Below, in pieces: positions 1 through 6,284 of a stretch of DNA of 10,958 nt. The DNA is from Spirosomataceae bacterium (GTDB lineage: Bacteria > Bacteroidota > Bacteroidia > Cytophagales > Spirosomataceae), in assembly GCA_030731175.1 (NCBI GenBank), contig JANQUM010000056.1, positions 1-10,958 on the forward strand, given 5' to 3'. The notes under the pieces are model-generated. The model was not told where the DNA came from, ran no database searches, and was given only the letters and a program-made list of their open reading frames with translations. Both the position numbers and the translations under genes were made by a program. Every line of letters starts with the position of its first letter. The stretch's first letter is position 1.

Positions 1-61
1 GTCAGTTCGAGCGTAGTTGAGAACATGCACCAGCAGATTTGAAATACGCCCCCATCGCATT

Positions 62-238
62 ATGTTTGATTTAGCTAAAACTCTGCTACGTAACTTACAC
101 GTTGGAGATAAAAAAGCGTACGCATTGCTAATAATCAAAGAGCTGCAAAAAGTAAATGCTGTCAAACTACGGAAAGTTTCCAAAAACAAGGTTTCGGAAA
201 TTGATGACACGAAATCCTCAACAAAAGGTATCTTCTAA
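62..238 (+). CDS. small hypothetical protein (58 aa), unrecognised
   Basis: This short open frame starts at an ATG and ends at TAA, and encodes a basic, probably helical protein (segment DKKAYALLIIKELQKVN, then a lysine-rich stretch). An in-frame TAG at 14-16 shows it is not simply the tail of a longer gene entering from the left. A TTG at 17 would give 73 residues, but the ATG at 62 is the more natural start. I recognise no family, signal peptide or membrane segment. It lies alone, about 90 bases before sixA. It may be a real small gene, a remnant of a larger one, or chance; the regular amphipathic pattern slightly favours coding. Confidence 0.3.
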   Translation: MFDLAKTLLRNLHVGDKKAYALLIIKELQKVNAVKLRKVSKNKVSEIDDTKSSTKGIF

Positions 239-255
239 AAAACTAAAACCCCTAC

Positions 256-286
256 TTTGCGTTTTATCATTGCGAATTTACATTTA
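256..286 (+). promoter_or_regulatory. candidate Bacteroidota-type promoter for sixA
   Basis: TTTG at 256-259 is followed after 19 bases by TACATTTA at 279-286. This matches the known Bacteroidota primary-sigma pattern (TTTG, 17-23 bases, TAnnTTTG) except for the last base of the -7 box. Transcription would begin near 293, about 30 bases before the ATG at 326. The placement fits the gene; the assignment is an inference from pattern alone. Confidence 0.4.
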
Positions 287-325
287 TCAGCTTAATTTAG
301 CACAGTTTTTGCAACTTGCTTATTT

Positions 326-850
326 ATGAAAACACTATACCTTATCCGCCACGCCACGGCAGAAGACGGCAGCTCGTCTTCAATGTTCCGTGATTTTGAC
401 CGCGACCTAATTTCTTCTGGAATTATTGAGGCGGCTCGAATGGCAACTTATATGTCATCAAAGTCTTACAAAATTGATTTGATTGTCAGCAGCAAAGCAA
501 ACCGAGCCTTTGGCACGGCTAAAATAATGGCGGAACAATGGAAAATGGACGTTGACGAAATTCAACTTGACGATAACATTTACGGTGGCGGCCCGCGAGC
601 TTATTTAGCAGCGTTAAATAAATTAGAAGAGGATGTAAGTTCGGTAGTGATGGTTGGGCATAACCCCGATATTTCTTTTTTCGGAGAATACCTGACTCGT
701 GACGATACGGGCGGACAAATGAAAAAAGCGGGTGTATTGATACTAACTTTTACTGACCTCAAATGGGCAGAAATTTCTAATAAAAGCGGAAGCGTAAAAG
801 CTTACCACGACCCCAAAAATATACTCGAAGAAAACGAAGTAAACGACTAA
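326..850 (+). CDS. sixA: SixA-type phosphohistidine phosphatase (histidine phosphatase superfamily)
   Basis: A 174-residue protein of the branch-1 histidine phosphatase (phosphoglycerate-mutase-like) superfamily. The N-terminal strand ends in the catalytic RHATAE motif (Arg8, His9). Further hallmarks are the DRDLISSG segment at about 25-32, the SSKANRAFGTA segment with the second conserved Arg60, and VGHNP at 111-115 with the second catalytic His112. The length and the compact architecture without large insertions match SixA, which in E. coli dephosphorylates phosphohistidine in signalling or phosphotransfer proteins. The substrate here is unknown. The product is cytoplasmic, with no signal peptide. 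Its stop codon overlaps the start of the next small gene (TAATG), which suggests translational coupling. The superfamily is certain; the precise substrate is not. Confidence 0.85.
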   Translation: MKTLYLIRHATAEDGSSSSMFRDFDRDLISSGIIEAARMATYMSSKSYKIDLIVSSKANRAFGTAKIMAEQWKMDVDEIQLDDNIYGGGPRAYLAALNKLEEDVSSVVMVGHNPDISFFGEYLTRDDTGGQMKKAGVLILTFTDLKWAEISNKSGSVKAYHDPKNILEENEVND

Positions 851-987
851 TGAAAAACCGTAACCGTCTGATTTTCAAGATAATATTTGTTGTTTTTATC
901 GCAATCGTTTTATTTTTTCTTTACGATTTATCACGGCAAACTACCGCACCTTGGCAAAAGAAGAAGCAAATTGAACGGGCTTTTTAA
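850..987 (+). CDS. small single-pass membrane protein (45 aa)
   Basis: This gene starts at the ATG formed by the last base of the sixA stop codon (TAATG) and ends at TAA. It encodes 45 residues: a short basic N-terminus (MKNRNRLIFK), one hydrophobic segment of about 15 residues (roughly 11-25, IIFVVFIAIVLFFLY), then DLSRQTTAPW and a lysine-rich cytoplasm- or periplasm-facing tail. Coding is supported by the one-base overlap with sixA, the clean membrane-protein composition, and resemblance to small QTTAPW-containing proteins that I recall from related bacteria (from memory, not searched). Its function is unknown; it could be a small membrane regulator or an accessory subunit. Its last four bases overlap the stop codon of the convergent gene ending at 984. 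Confidence 0.7.
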   Translation: MKNRNRLIFKIIFVVFIAIVLFFLYDLSRQTTAPWQKKKQIERAF

Positions 988-1829
988 CGGAAACGGAGCG
1001 TTGCCATTACGGCGAAGTGATCTGAGGCGTAAAGACCACCCCAAGTATTTGAAAGCGTGGCGTGTTTGAGAACTTCTGCGTTTTTTTCGGAAACAAAAAC
1101 GTAGTCAATCGGTTCGTTGTCACGTTCTTTTTCTTTGAAACCCGTAAACGTACCGTTCGGGCCGAAATGAGGCGTTTGGCTCAAATTTTCTGAGCTAACA
1201 AAATGGAAGTCTTTCGATTTATCTGTTAAAACTTGAATTGGCTCTTGCGAAGGCGTGGCGTTGAAATCTCCGGTTACCACAAAGGGCGTATTTCCCGCAA
1301 TTTCTTTTACCTTATTAAGTACCAATTTTGCACTTTCCCGACGGGCAATTTCACCTTGATGGTCAAAATGCGTATTAAAAATTATCACTTCTTTCTGCGT
1401 GCTTTTATCGAGCAGTTTTGCCCAAGTAACAACTCTGTTAAATCGGGCATCCCAGCCGTAGCCTACTATTTCAGGGTGTTCGTTCAGCCAAAAAGTGTTG
1501 GTTTCTATTAATTCAAAGCGTTTTTTCAAGTAAAATACGGGAGAGAATTCTCCTTTCTTATCACCATCATCACGCCCCACTCCTACCCAACCGTACTGCG
1601 GTAATCTTTCTTGAAGGTCAGTAATCTGCGAATAAAGGGCTTCCTGCATTCCGCAGAGGTCAGCTTCGTAAAATTGTACGGTTTGAGCCACAAAGTCTTT
1701 GCGGTTATCCCATTGGTTTACGCCATCAGCGGGTGTTGAATAACGTATATTGAACGTCATAACATTTAGTGCTTCCTGAGAAACGACATTCATTGATAAT
1801 AAAAGTAGAAAAGGGAGTAAGTAACGCAT
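984..1829 (-). CDS. secreted endonuclease/exonuclease/phosphatase-family hydrolase
   Basis: A 281-residue protein of the endonuclease/exonuclease/phosphatase (EEP, DNase I-like) fold. A signal peptide is clear (MRYLLPFLLLLSMNVVS, probable cleavage before Gln18), so the enzyme acts in the periplasm or outside the cell. Active-site motifs appear in the family order: FNIR (Asn27), QE (Glu63), NTHFDH at 152-157, GDFNA at 187-191 (Asp188, Asn190), IDYVF at 241-245, and the closing SDHFAV with Asp270/His271. The set is complete, so it should be an active metal-dependent phosphodiesterase or phosphomonoesterase. Members act on nucleic acids, phospholipid headgroups or inositol phosphates, and the sequence does not decide which. 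It lies 12 bases behind the GbsR-type regulator and is probably cotranscribed with it. Confidence 0.9.
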   Translation of the reverse strand: MRYLLPFLLLLSMNVVSQEALNVMTFNIRYSTPADGVNQWDNRKDFVAQTVQFYEADLCGMQEALYSQITDLQERLPQYGWVGVGRDDGDKKGEFSPVFYLKKRFELIETNTFWLNEHPEIVGYGWDARFNRVVTWAKLLDKSTQKEVIIFNTHFDHQGEIARRESAKLVLNKVKEIAGNTPFVVTGDFNATPSQEPIQVLTDKSKDFHFVSSENLSQTPHFGPNGTFTGFKEKERDNEPIDYVFVSEKNAEVLKHATLSNTWGGLYASDHFAVMATLRFR

Positions 1830-1841
1830 TTAAAACAACTT

Positions 1842-2345
1842 TTATTTGAATACTTTCAGCAGATTACTTGCCAGCCAATTTTCGTCAGCTTTAATGATAG
1901 CTGTCATTGCGGTGTCGGCAAAGCCACCCACTTTACTAATATCGTTTATTACTTTGAGAAATTCTTTATTTTCTACCGAATCGGGCTTAATTGCCGCCTT
2001 GATTTCGTCCATCACTTCAATAACGGGTTCAATCTCGCGGCGTTGCCGGCGTTTGGCGATTAATCTCGCCACTTTCCAGATATCTTTTTCGGCAGTGAAG
2101 TATTCTTTGCGTTCGCCTTGTAGTAGTTGTTTATTGATTAAACCCCAACTCATTAATTCACGGAGGTTCATGTTTACATTTCCTCGTGAAATGGTTAGCT
2201 GTTCCATAATCTGATCAGCGTTCAGGGCTTTTTCGGAGAGAAGGAGTAACGCATGTATCTGCGACATTGTCCGGTTTATCCCCCATTGCGTTGCAAGAGT
2301 TCCCCACGTATGGACGAACTTATCCTTCGCTTCTTGTAGTTCCAT
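1842..2345 (-). CDS. GbsR/MarR-family transcriptional regulator
   Basis: A 167-residue winged helix-turn-helix protein of the GbsR branch of the MarR superfamily. The DNA-binding domain covers about residues 25-95: helix MSQIHALLLLSE, then LNADQIMEQL, the recognition helix ISRGNVNMNLRELMSWGLI (52-70), and a wing containing GERKEYFT (77-84). The family feature of an N-terminal helix with WGT...QWGINRT is present at 14-26. The C-terminal half is helical and probably mediates dimer formation. GbsR of Bacillus subtilis responds to choline; the ligand here cannot be read from sequence. Paired palindromes lie 30-55 bases upstream and could be its own operator. It precedes the secreted EEP enzyme by 12 bases on the same strand. 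Confidence 0.85.
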   Translation of the reverse strand: MELQEAKDKFVHTWGTLATQWGINRTMSQIHALLLLSEKALNADQIMEQLTISRGNVNMNLRELMSWGLINKQLLQGERKEYFTAEKDIWKVARLIAKRRQRREIEPVIEVMDEIKAAIKPDSVENKEFLKVINDISKVGGFADTAMTAIIKADENWLASNLLKVFK

Positions 2346-2376
2346 AATTTAAGTCTTAAAAGTAAAGCACGTAATC

Positions 2377-2400
2377 GTAATTCAAATTACCATAACGTTA
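2377..2400 (-). promoter_or_regulatory. candidate operator: two adjacent palindromes before the GbsR-type gene
   Basis: Positions 2377-2390 form a perfect inverted repeat (GTAATT, CA, AATTAC). After two bases they are followed by the 8-bp palindrome TAACGTTA at 2393-2400. They lie 32-55 bases upstream of the regulator's start, where a promoter would be expected, and the first palindrome contains a near -7 sequence on the minus strand. MarR-superfamily dimers bind such short palindromes and commonly repress their own genes. The link to this regulator is inference. Confidence 0.3.
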
Positions 2401-2458
2401 CTGAATTTTCAAAATATTCTGAAACATTTTATCCGCAAACGGCTTTTACCAGACGCAA

Positions 2459-2490
2459 AAAGCGGGACAAATTTAATTCTGTCCCGCTTT
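2459..2490 (-). terminator. intrinsic terminator of the WG-repeat gene
   Basis: An 11-bp perfect stem (arms 2459-2469 and 2480-2490, GC-rich core GCGGGAC/GTCCCGC) has a 10-base AT-rich loop. Read on the minus strand, the closing arm runs into five consecutive T residues. It lies 35 bases after the stop of the WG-repeat gene and before the GbsR-type gene, so it separates the two transcription units. The plus-strand reading lacks a T tract, so I assign it to the minus strand. Confidence 0.85.
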
Positions 2491-2525
2491 CAAGAGTTTA
2501 ATTACTATTTTTAAAGAGTTTTGAC

Positions 2526-4571
2526 TCAGTTTTTTTGTTTGGCGTTAGCTTTTCTTACCACATCGTAAAAGTCTTTGCAGTTATCAGATAAGCAATCTCC
2601 TTCCTGATTCAGCACGTACACATCATTACGTTCTGTAAGGCTGTATTTTTGAGTAGATGCTTCGTAGATAATAGATTTGAATTGACACGGAGCAACCTTT
2701 GCGTTAAATTTATTGATTATTCCGTATTGGTTCTTTCCTTTTGAAACGATTGCAAGCCCGTTGTTAAAAGGGTTGATTTCATTGTACTCAAACGTGATTC
2801 TAACTTTTCCGGTTTCGTCAATATAACCGTATTTTTCGTTATCAAACATTACGCCAAAGTAGCCATCAGACGAGTGAACAAGATCCATGTAGGTGGGAGC
2901 CAGAATTTCGTTTCCGAAGTTATCAATCAACCCCCAAACGTTGTTTTTACGCACTGCAAAGTAGTTTTTATCGAAACGCTTAATCAACTCAAACGGCTCT
3001 TTTGTAAACCTTGAATAGGTTATGTTATTTACCAGATTAAAGCCTTCACTAAACTTGCCGCTTTCTGTTGGCGTCATCGTTTTGACTGCCACTAAAGTTC
3101 CTGCAATTAACGTGTCTGTTACACTATACAGTGTTCCAACTGGGCTATCAGGGTTTATTTTATCCAACACAATCCGTCCGAAATGGTCATAAACCAAATC
3201 AGTTTGGCAATTTCCAACGGGAAGGCTACAATTGGTATTTTGCTCGCTCACAACAACCAAGCCGTACTTCGAGAAATCACTAACCTTACCGTATTGAGTT
3301 GGAATAATTTCTACGCCTTCATAATTCATAAAACCGCACTGCGTACCTTTTTCAGTACTTTCCTTGCAAACTTTTGTTAAGCCGTATGTATTATATAGAC
3401 CGATTGAAGCGTACACATCACTAATTTTACGCTCATTGAGCTCAATTACTCTAAAACCTTTTTCGTCTTTCGCAATGATAGATGAAGCATTTGAGATTTC
3501 TGGCTTCACGTTCACGCTAATTAGGCTTTCGTAAGATGGCTTAATGCGGGTATTGCCGTCAATATCAATCAAACCAACTTTTTTATCTTTTTCAATAATA
3601 ACCCATTTATTAGTTTCCGAAAGGTAAATGCGATCGTAAACAAGGTCAATCACCGCCGTACCATCTATTTTTATTAGACCAAATTGCTTATCGTTGCGTA
3701 CTTTGAAAAGATTTCCAGCGAAGGGAATAATTTCATCAAAATACGACGATAGCGGCTTGTTGGTGGTTGGGTAATTGTTATCAACCAACGCGACTTTATT
3801 GTTTTCAAACGTCAAGGCACTTATTCCGTAGCTTAGAGCTTTTCCAGATTTTACGCCTTTTAGCACTTCAGATTCTTTTCCGTTGGTGTCAATAAAGTGC
3901 CAGTAGTATTTTTTCACGAGGGCTTTACCGTCATTGAATGGCTCGGCGTAATCGTATTGTGGCTGAATCACCATATTTCCGCACAAATCCCGGAATCCGT
4001 AAACCATATCTTTACTTATTCGAGCAAAACCCTGACTGTAATTTTCTACAAGACCGTAACGCGGATTTTCACGAAGCGGAGCAAGGTTTGTTCCTACCAG
4101 CGACCTACCTTCTAATGTTGGCACAGTTACGTAATCTCCGCTTTCTTGCTCGGAAAAGCATCCAGCACTTGCTTTTACAGAAAGAGCTTTGTTAAACTCG
4201 CTGATTTGCTTTAGTTGGGCAACTTTATCAAAATTCTGAGCGGATTCCAATTGCTTTTTAAGCTCTGGAAGGTTGGTCATAGATTTCATAAAATTTGCGT
4301 ATGAAGCCTTATTAACCACCGCCTGAGAAGTCATTACACTGTCTAAATTATCAGGAATTAGTTTTAATTTTTCGTTTTCGTAAGGAGAAAACGCTTGTTT
4401 CAAGTACTCAAAAGTTGCTTTTCGAGCCTTATCAACCGTGTACGTTTGGGCAGCGTTTGCGTTAGTAGAAGTAAGGGTCTCGTTCGGACTCATCGAAACC
4501 GCCTGAACCACCTGAGCATTTACCGATGTACAGGCAAGCAAACCTAAAGATAAGATGTAGAGTTTTTTCAT
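2526..4571 (-). CDS. exported WG-repeat protein
   Basis: A 681-residue protein with a signal peptide (MKKLYILSLGLLACTSVNA, cleavage likely before Gln20). Residues 30-140 form a helical region, and the rest is a series of WG-type beta repeats. Repeat units begin near YGFRDLCGN (191), FGLIKIDG (297), VGLIDIDG (332), CGFMNYEG (412), WGLIDNFG (546), YGYIDETG (581) and YGIINKFN (616). Each shows the usual pattern of an aromatic-glycine strand, a turn with D/N-G, then I-P/A-x-x-Y/F. Such repeats are thought to form a beta-propeller or solenoid surface for binding, but their partner is generally unknown. Cysteines at 450, 455, 660 and 665 could form two disulfides outside the cytoplasm. It is probably monocistronic, with a candidate promoter upstream and a strong terminator downstream. 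Confidence 0.85.
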   Translation of the reverse strand: MKKLYILSLGLLACTSVNAQVVQAVSMSPNETLTSTNANAAQTYTVDKARKATFEYLKQAFSPYENEKLKLIPDNLDSVMTSQAVVNKASYANFMKSMTNLPELKKQLESAQNFDKVAQLKQISEFNKALSVKASAGCFSEQESGDYVTVPTLEGRSLVGTNLAPLRENPRYGLVENYSQGFARISKDMVYGFRDLCGNMVIQPQYDYAEPFNDGKALVKKYYWHFIDTNGKESEVLKGVKSGKALSYGISALTFENNKVALVDNNYPTTNKPLSSYFDEIIPFAGNLFKVRNDKQFGLIKIDGTAVIDLVYDRIYLSETNKWVIIEKDKKVGLIDIDGNTRIKPSYESLISVNVKPEISNASSIIAKDEKGFRVIELNERKISDVYASIGLYNTYGLTKVCKESTEKGTQCGFMNYEGVEIIPTQYGKVSDFSKYGLVVVSEQNTNCSLPVGNCQTDLVYDHFGRIVLDKINPDSPVGTLYSVTDTLIAGTLVAVKTMTPTESGKFSEGFNLVNNITYSRFTKEPFELIKRFDKNYFAVRKNNVWGLIDNFGNEILAPTYMDLVHSSDGYFGVMFDNEKYGYIDETGKVRITFEYNEINPFNNGLAIVSKGKNQYGIINKFNAKVAPCQFKSIIYEASTQKYSLTERNDVYVLNQEGDCLSDNCKDFYDVVRKANAKQKN

Positions 4572-4622
4572 TTGTAAATAGTTAGACGGTTATATTTATA
4601 ATTCACTCAAAGTATTGAAAGT

Positions 4623-4652
4623 CAAATATATAAAAAAACGAAAGTAATCAAG
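4623..4652 (-). promoter_or_regulatory. candidate promoter of the WG-repeat gene
   Basis: On the minus strand, TATATTTG (4630-4623) matches the Bacteroidota -7 consensus TAnnTTTG exactly. An upstream CTTG at 4652-4649 lies 18 bases away and is a partial -33 element. Transcription would start about 45 bases before the ATG at 4571. The surrounding region is very AT-rich, so chance occurrence is possible. Confidence 0.35.
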
Positions 4653-4702
4653 TTGTTAGTCAAACTGAATTTTAGATTGCTGAACTATTTTAAGAGTTCC
4701 AC

Positions 4703-6064
4703 TTACACTTTAGTCAGTTTTACGTTCAAAACCTCGGGGCATTTGACTGCCCAATGTTCACATATTATCGTAGCAGCACCCGCCGTTCCTGAGTAATCGT
4801 TCTCGTTAATATAAATAAATTTATCGAAGAAAACTTCATTCATTAGTTGAACGTAAATCTCGTTTTTCACAAAATCTCCCTCAAGTATAATTTTCTTCGT
4901 TTTTGAATATCCCAAAATTAGCTTGAGTGAAGCCGCTTCCTGAGCCACTAAATCAAGCATAAACTGATGATAGGCTTCTTCGTAGTTCTTAAATTGGTTG
5001 ATATTTCGTTCCACAAATGCACAATCAAGTAACAAACGAGGGTCAGTTGTATCGGGAGTTGCCTGCTGAAAACGCTCACGCAATTTCCAGACTAAATCGG
5101 CATTATATTGTATTTTTTTGTAAAAATCGAGTGGCTTGTCAAAATATGAAGCTAAGTTTTTTACTTGTCGGTCGTGTTCATTTCCCGCAAAAACCCTGCT
5201 GGCGTGCACCAAGTTTTTATTTGGGAGTTCAAACGAAAACGAATGCCTTTCCAAATTTTGAATCGAAAGCTTGTTCTTCGAAAACGGATTACTATTTATT
5301 GTCCACTCGTGAGAAGAAGAAAGCACGTACGGCTCTGTAACGTGTTCGTACATCAGCAACGAAGCGACGCTATTCTGTAACCCCACGCCCACCATCACAT
5401 TTTTGTCTGCCAATGCTGGAGAAACCGAGTCTGCGTTGATTACTTCAGGTAGCAAATGCCGTAAACCGTGTTCTTTTAACCACGAATGATAATCATTCAT
5501 TTCCCGATCCCAGAGCATAGAGTGGCATTCCAAATTACTTTTTTCTGCGGCAAGTTTCCCGGTCAAAAGAAAGTAACCGTATTGCGGCAAAAAAATCGAA
5601 GTACTGATTTTCTCAAACGTTTCAGGGTGGGTATTTTTCAACCAATAAAGTTGCACACCTGCATTCATAATTCCCAGATACGGCGATTCTGTTTTGACCA
5701 ATAAGTCGTATTTCGCTACAACTTCTTCTTTAAACTGCCTTTCAACAGCATACGGAAGCGATGTTAGCACATCGTAAACGGGTGTAACGGCGTTTCCACC
5801 TTTGTCAAGATGCACCATGCTTCCCGCATAACTCACAAAATTCACCGCTCTCAGGGTAAACTTTTCGCTCGAACGCAACTTTTTAAACGAATCAAGAATC
5901 CAGTTTTTGATGGCAAATATGTCTTCGCAGCGAAAACCATTCGAGTCAAAAATGGTCGGAATTTCGACTTCTATTTCTTCTACGCACTCAAAGTTTTCGT
6001 TAAAAACAATGACTTTTTTATTTACTCTCCCAATATCAAAAACGGCACAAACGGGTTGTTTCAT
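4703..6064 (-). CDS. FGGY-family carbohydrate kinase homologue, active site apparently degenerate
   Basis: A 453-residue protein with the two-domain FGGY (actin/hexokinase-like) architecture, closest by eye to the rhamnulokinase/fuculokinase-like group. The N-terminal phosphate-1 strand is FDIGRVNKKVIVF (9-21), followed by GFRCED at 43-48. The C-terminal domain holds a modified glycine motif EGDFVKN (395-401) and GTAGAA at 426-431. The family normally has D-x-G-K/T-T-N/S-x-K at the first site, HD at the catalytic-base site and S-T/S-G-T-W at the next strand. Here these read DIGRVNKK, LQNSVASL (Asn231 where Asp is expected) and LSSSHEW (247-254). Catalytic and phosphate-binding positions therefore look replaced while the fold is kept. 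The frame is intact, so it is not a simple pseudogene. It may bind a sugar or nucleotide without phosphorylating it. No sugar isomerase, aldolase or transporter is adjacent, so the substrate cannot be inferred from context. Confidence 0.75.
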   Translation of the reverse strand: MKQPVCAVFDIGRVNKKVIVFNENFECVEEIEVEIPTIFDSNGFRCEDIFAIKNWILDSFKKLRSSEKFTLRAVNFVSYAGSMVHLDKGGNAVTPVYDVLTSLPYAVERQFKEEVVAKYDLLVKTESPYLGIMNAGVQLYWLKNTHPETFEKISTSIFLPQYGYFLLTGKLAAEKSNLECHSMLWDREMNDYHSWLKEHGLRHLLPEVINADSVSPALADKNVMVGVGLQNSVASLLMYEHVTEPYVLSSSHEWTINSNPFSKNKLSIQNLERHSFSFELPNKNLVHASRVFAGNEHDRQVKNLASYFDKPLDFYKKIQYNADLVWKLRERFQQATPDTTDPRLLLDCAFVERNINQFKNYEEAYHQFMLDLVAQEAASLKLILGYSKTKKIILEGDFVKNEIYVQLMNEVFFDKFIYINENDYSGTAGAATIICEHWAVKCPEVLNVKLTKV

Positions 6065-6178
6065 AGCTAAGGCTTGTTCTTACTTTTTAAATCTTTACAA
6101 ATGACGTAAAATTTCATTTGTTTTTAAAATTTATCAACCGTTATGGCGGTTACTGCAAATTTCTCGACCTTTGCCCTT

Positions 6179-6278
6179 TAGCATAAATTGATTTTATCTG
6201 TAGTTAGCCCCCAGCAATTGGCTTTTATACTACGCTAAACTTAATACGAAAAATAGCATAAACTGATTTTACTCGCAG
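6179..6278 (+). repeat. 25-bp direct repeat, two copies 75 bp apart, upstream of purD
   Basis: Copies lie at 6179-6203 and 6254-6278. They agree at 20 of 25 positions, with a core of 18 bases (TAGCATAAAyTGATTTTA) differing at one base. All five differences are C/T transitions. The second copy ends six bases before the purD start codon. The 220-base gap between the divergent FGGY and purD genes contains nothing else I can name except a weak inverted repeat (AACCG/CGGTT, 6136-6151). The repeat could be a duplicated regulator site or promoter segment; no exact promoter match is seen. Confidence 0.6.
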
Positions 6279-6284
6279 AATATA

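Noticed and set aside
1..42. Frame VSSSVVENMHQQI followed by TGA, a possible C-terminal tail of a gene entering from the left
   Set aside because: Thirteen codons are too few to support a gene; the sequence left of the window would be needed.
887..1069. Plus-strand 60-codon frame
   Set aside because: It overlaps the small membrane gene in another frame and the end of the EEP gene on the other strand, and has no protein-like features.
4682..4699. GAACT/AGTTC hairpin just after the FGGY gene, as a terminator
   Set aside because: The stem is only five AT-rich pairs and no T tract follows on the minus strand.
6136..6151. AACCG/CGGTT inverted repeat sharing the 9-mer ACCGCCATA (opposite strand) with 9426-9434, as a dispersed repeat
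   Set aside because: A nine-base match between two sites is not enough to claim a repeat family.
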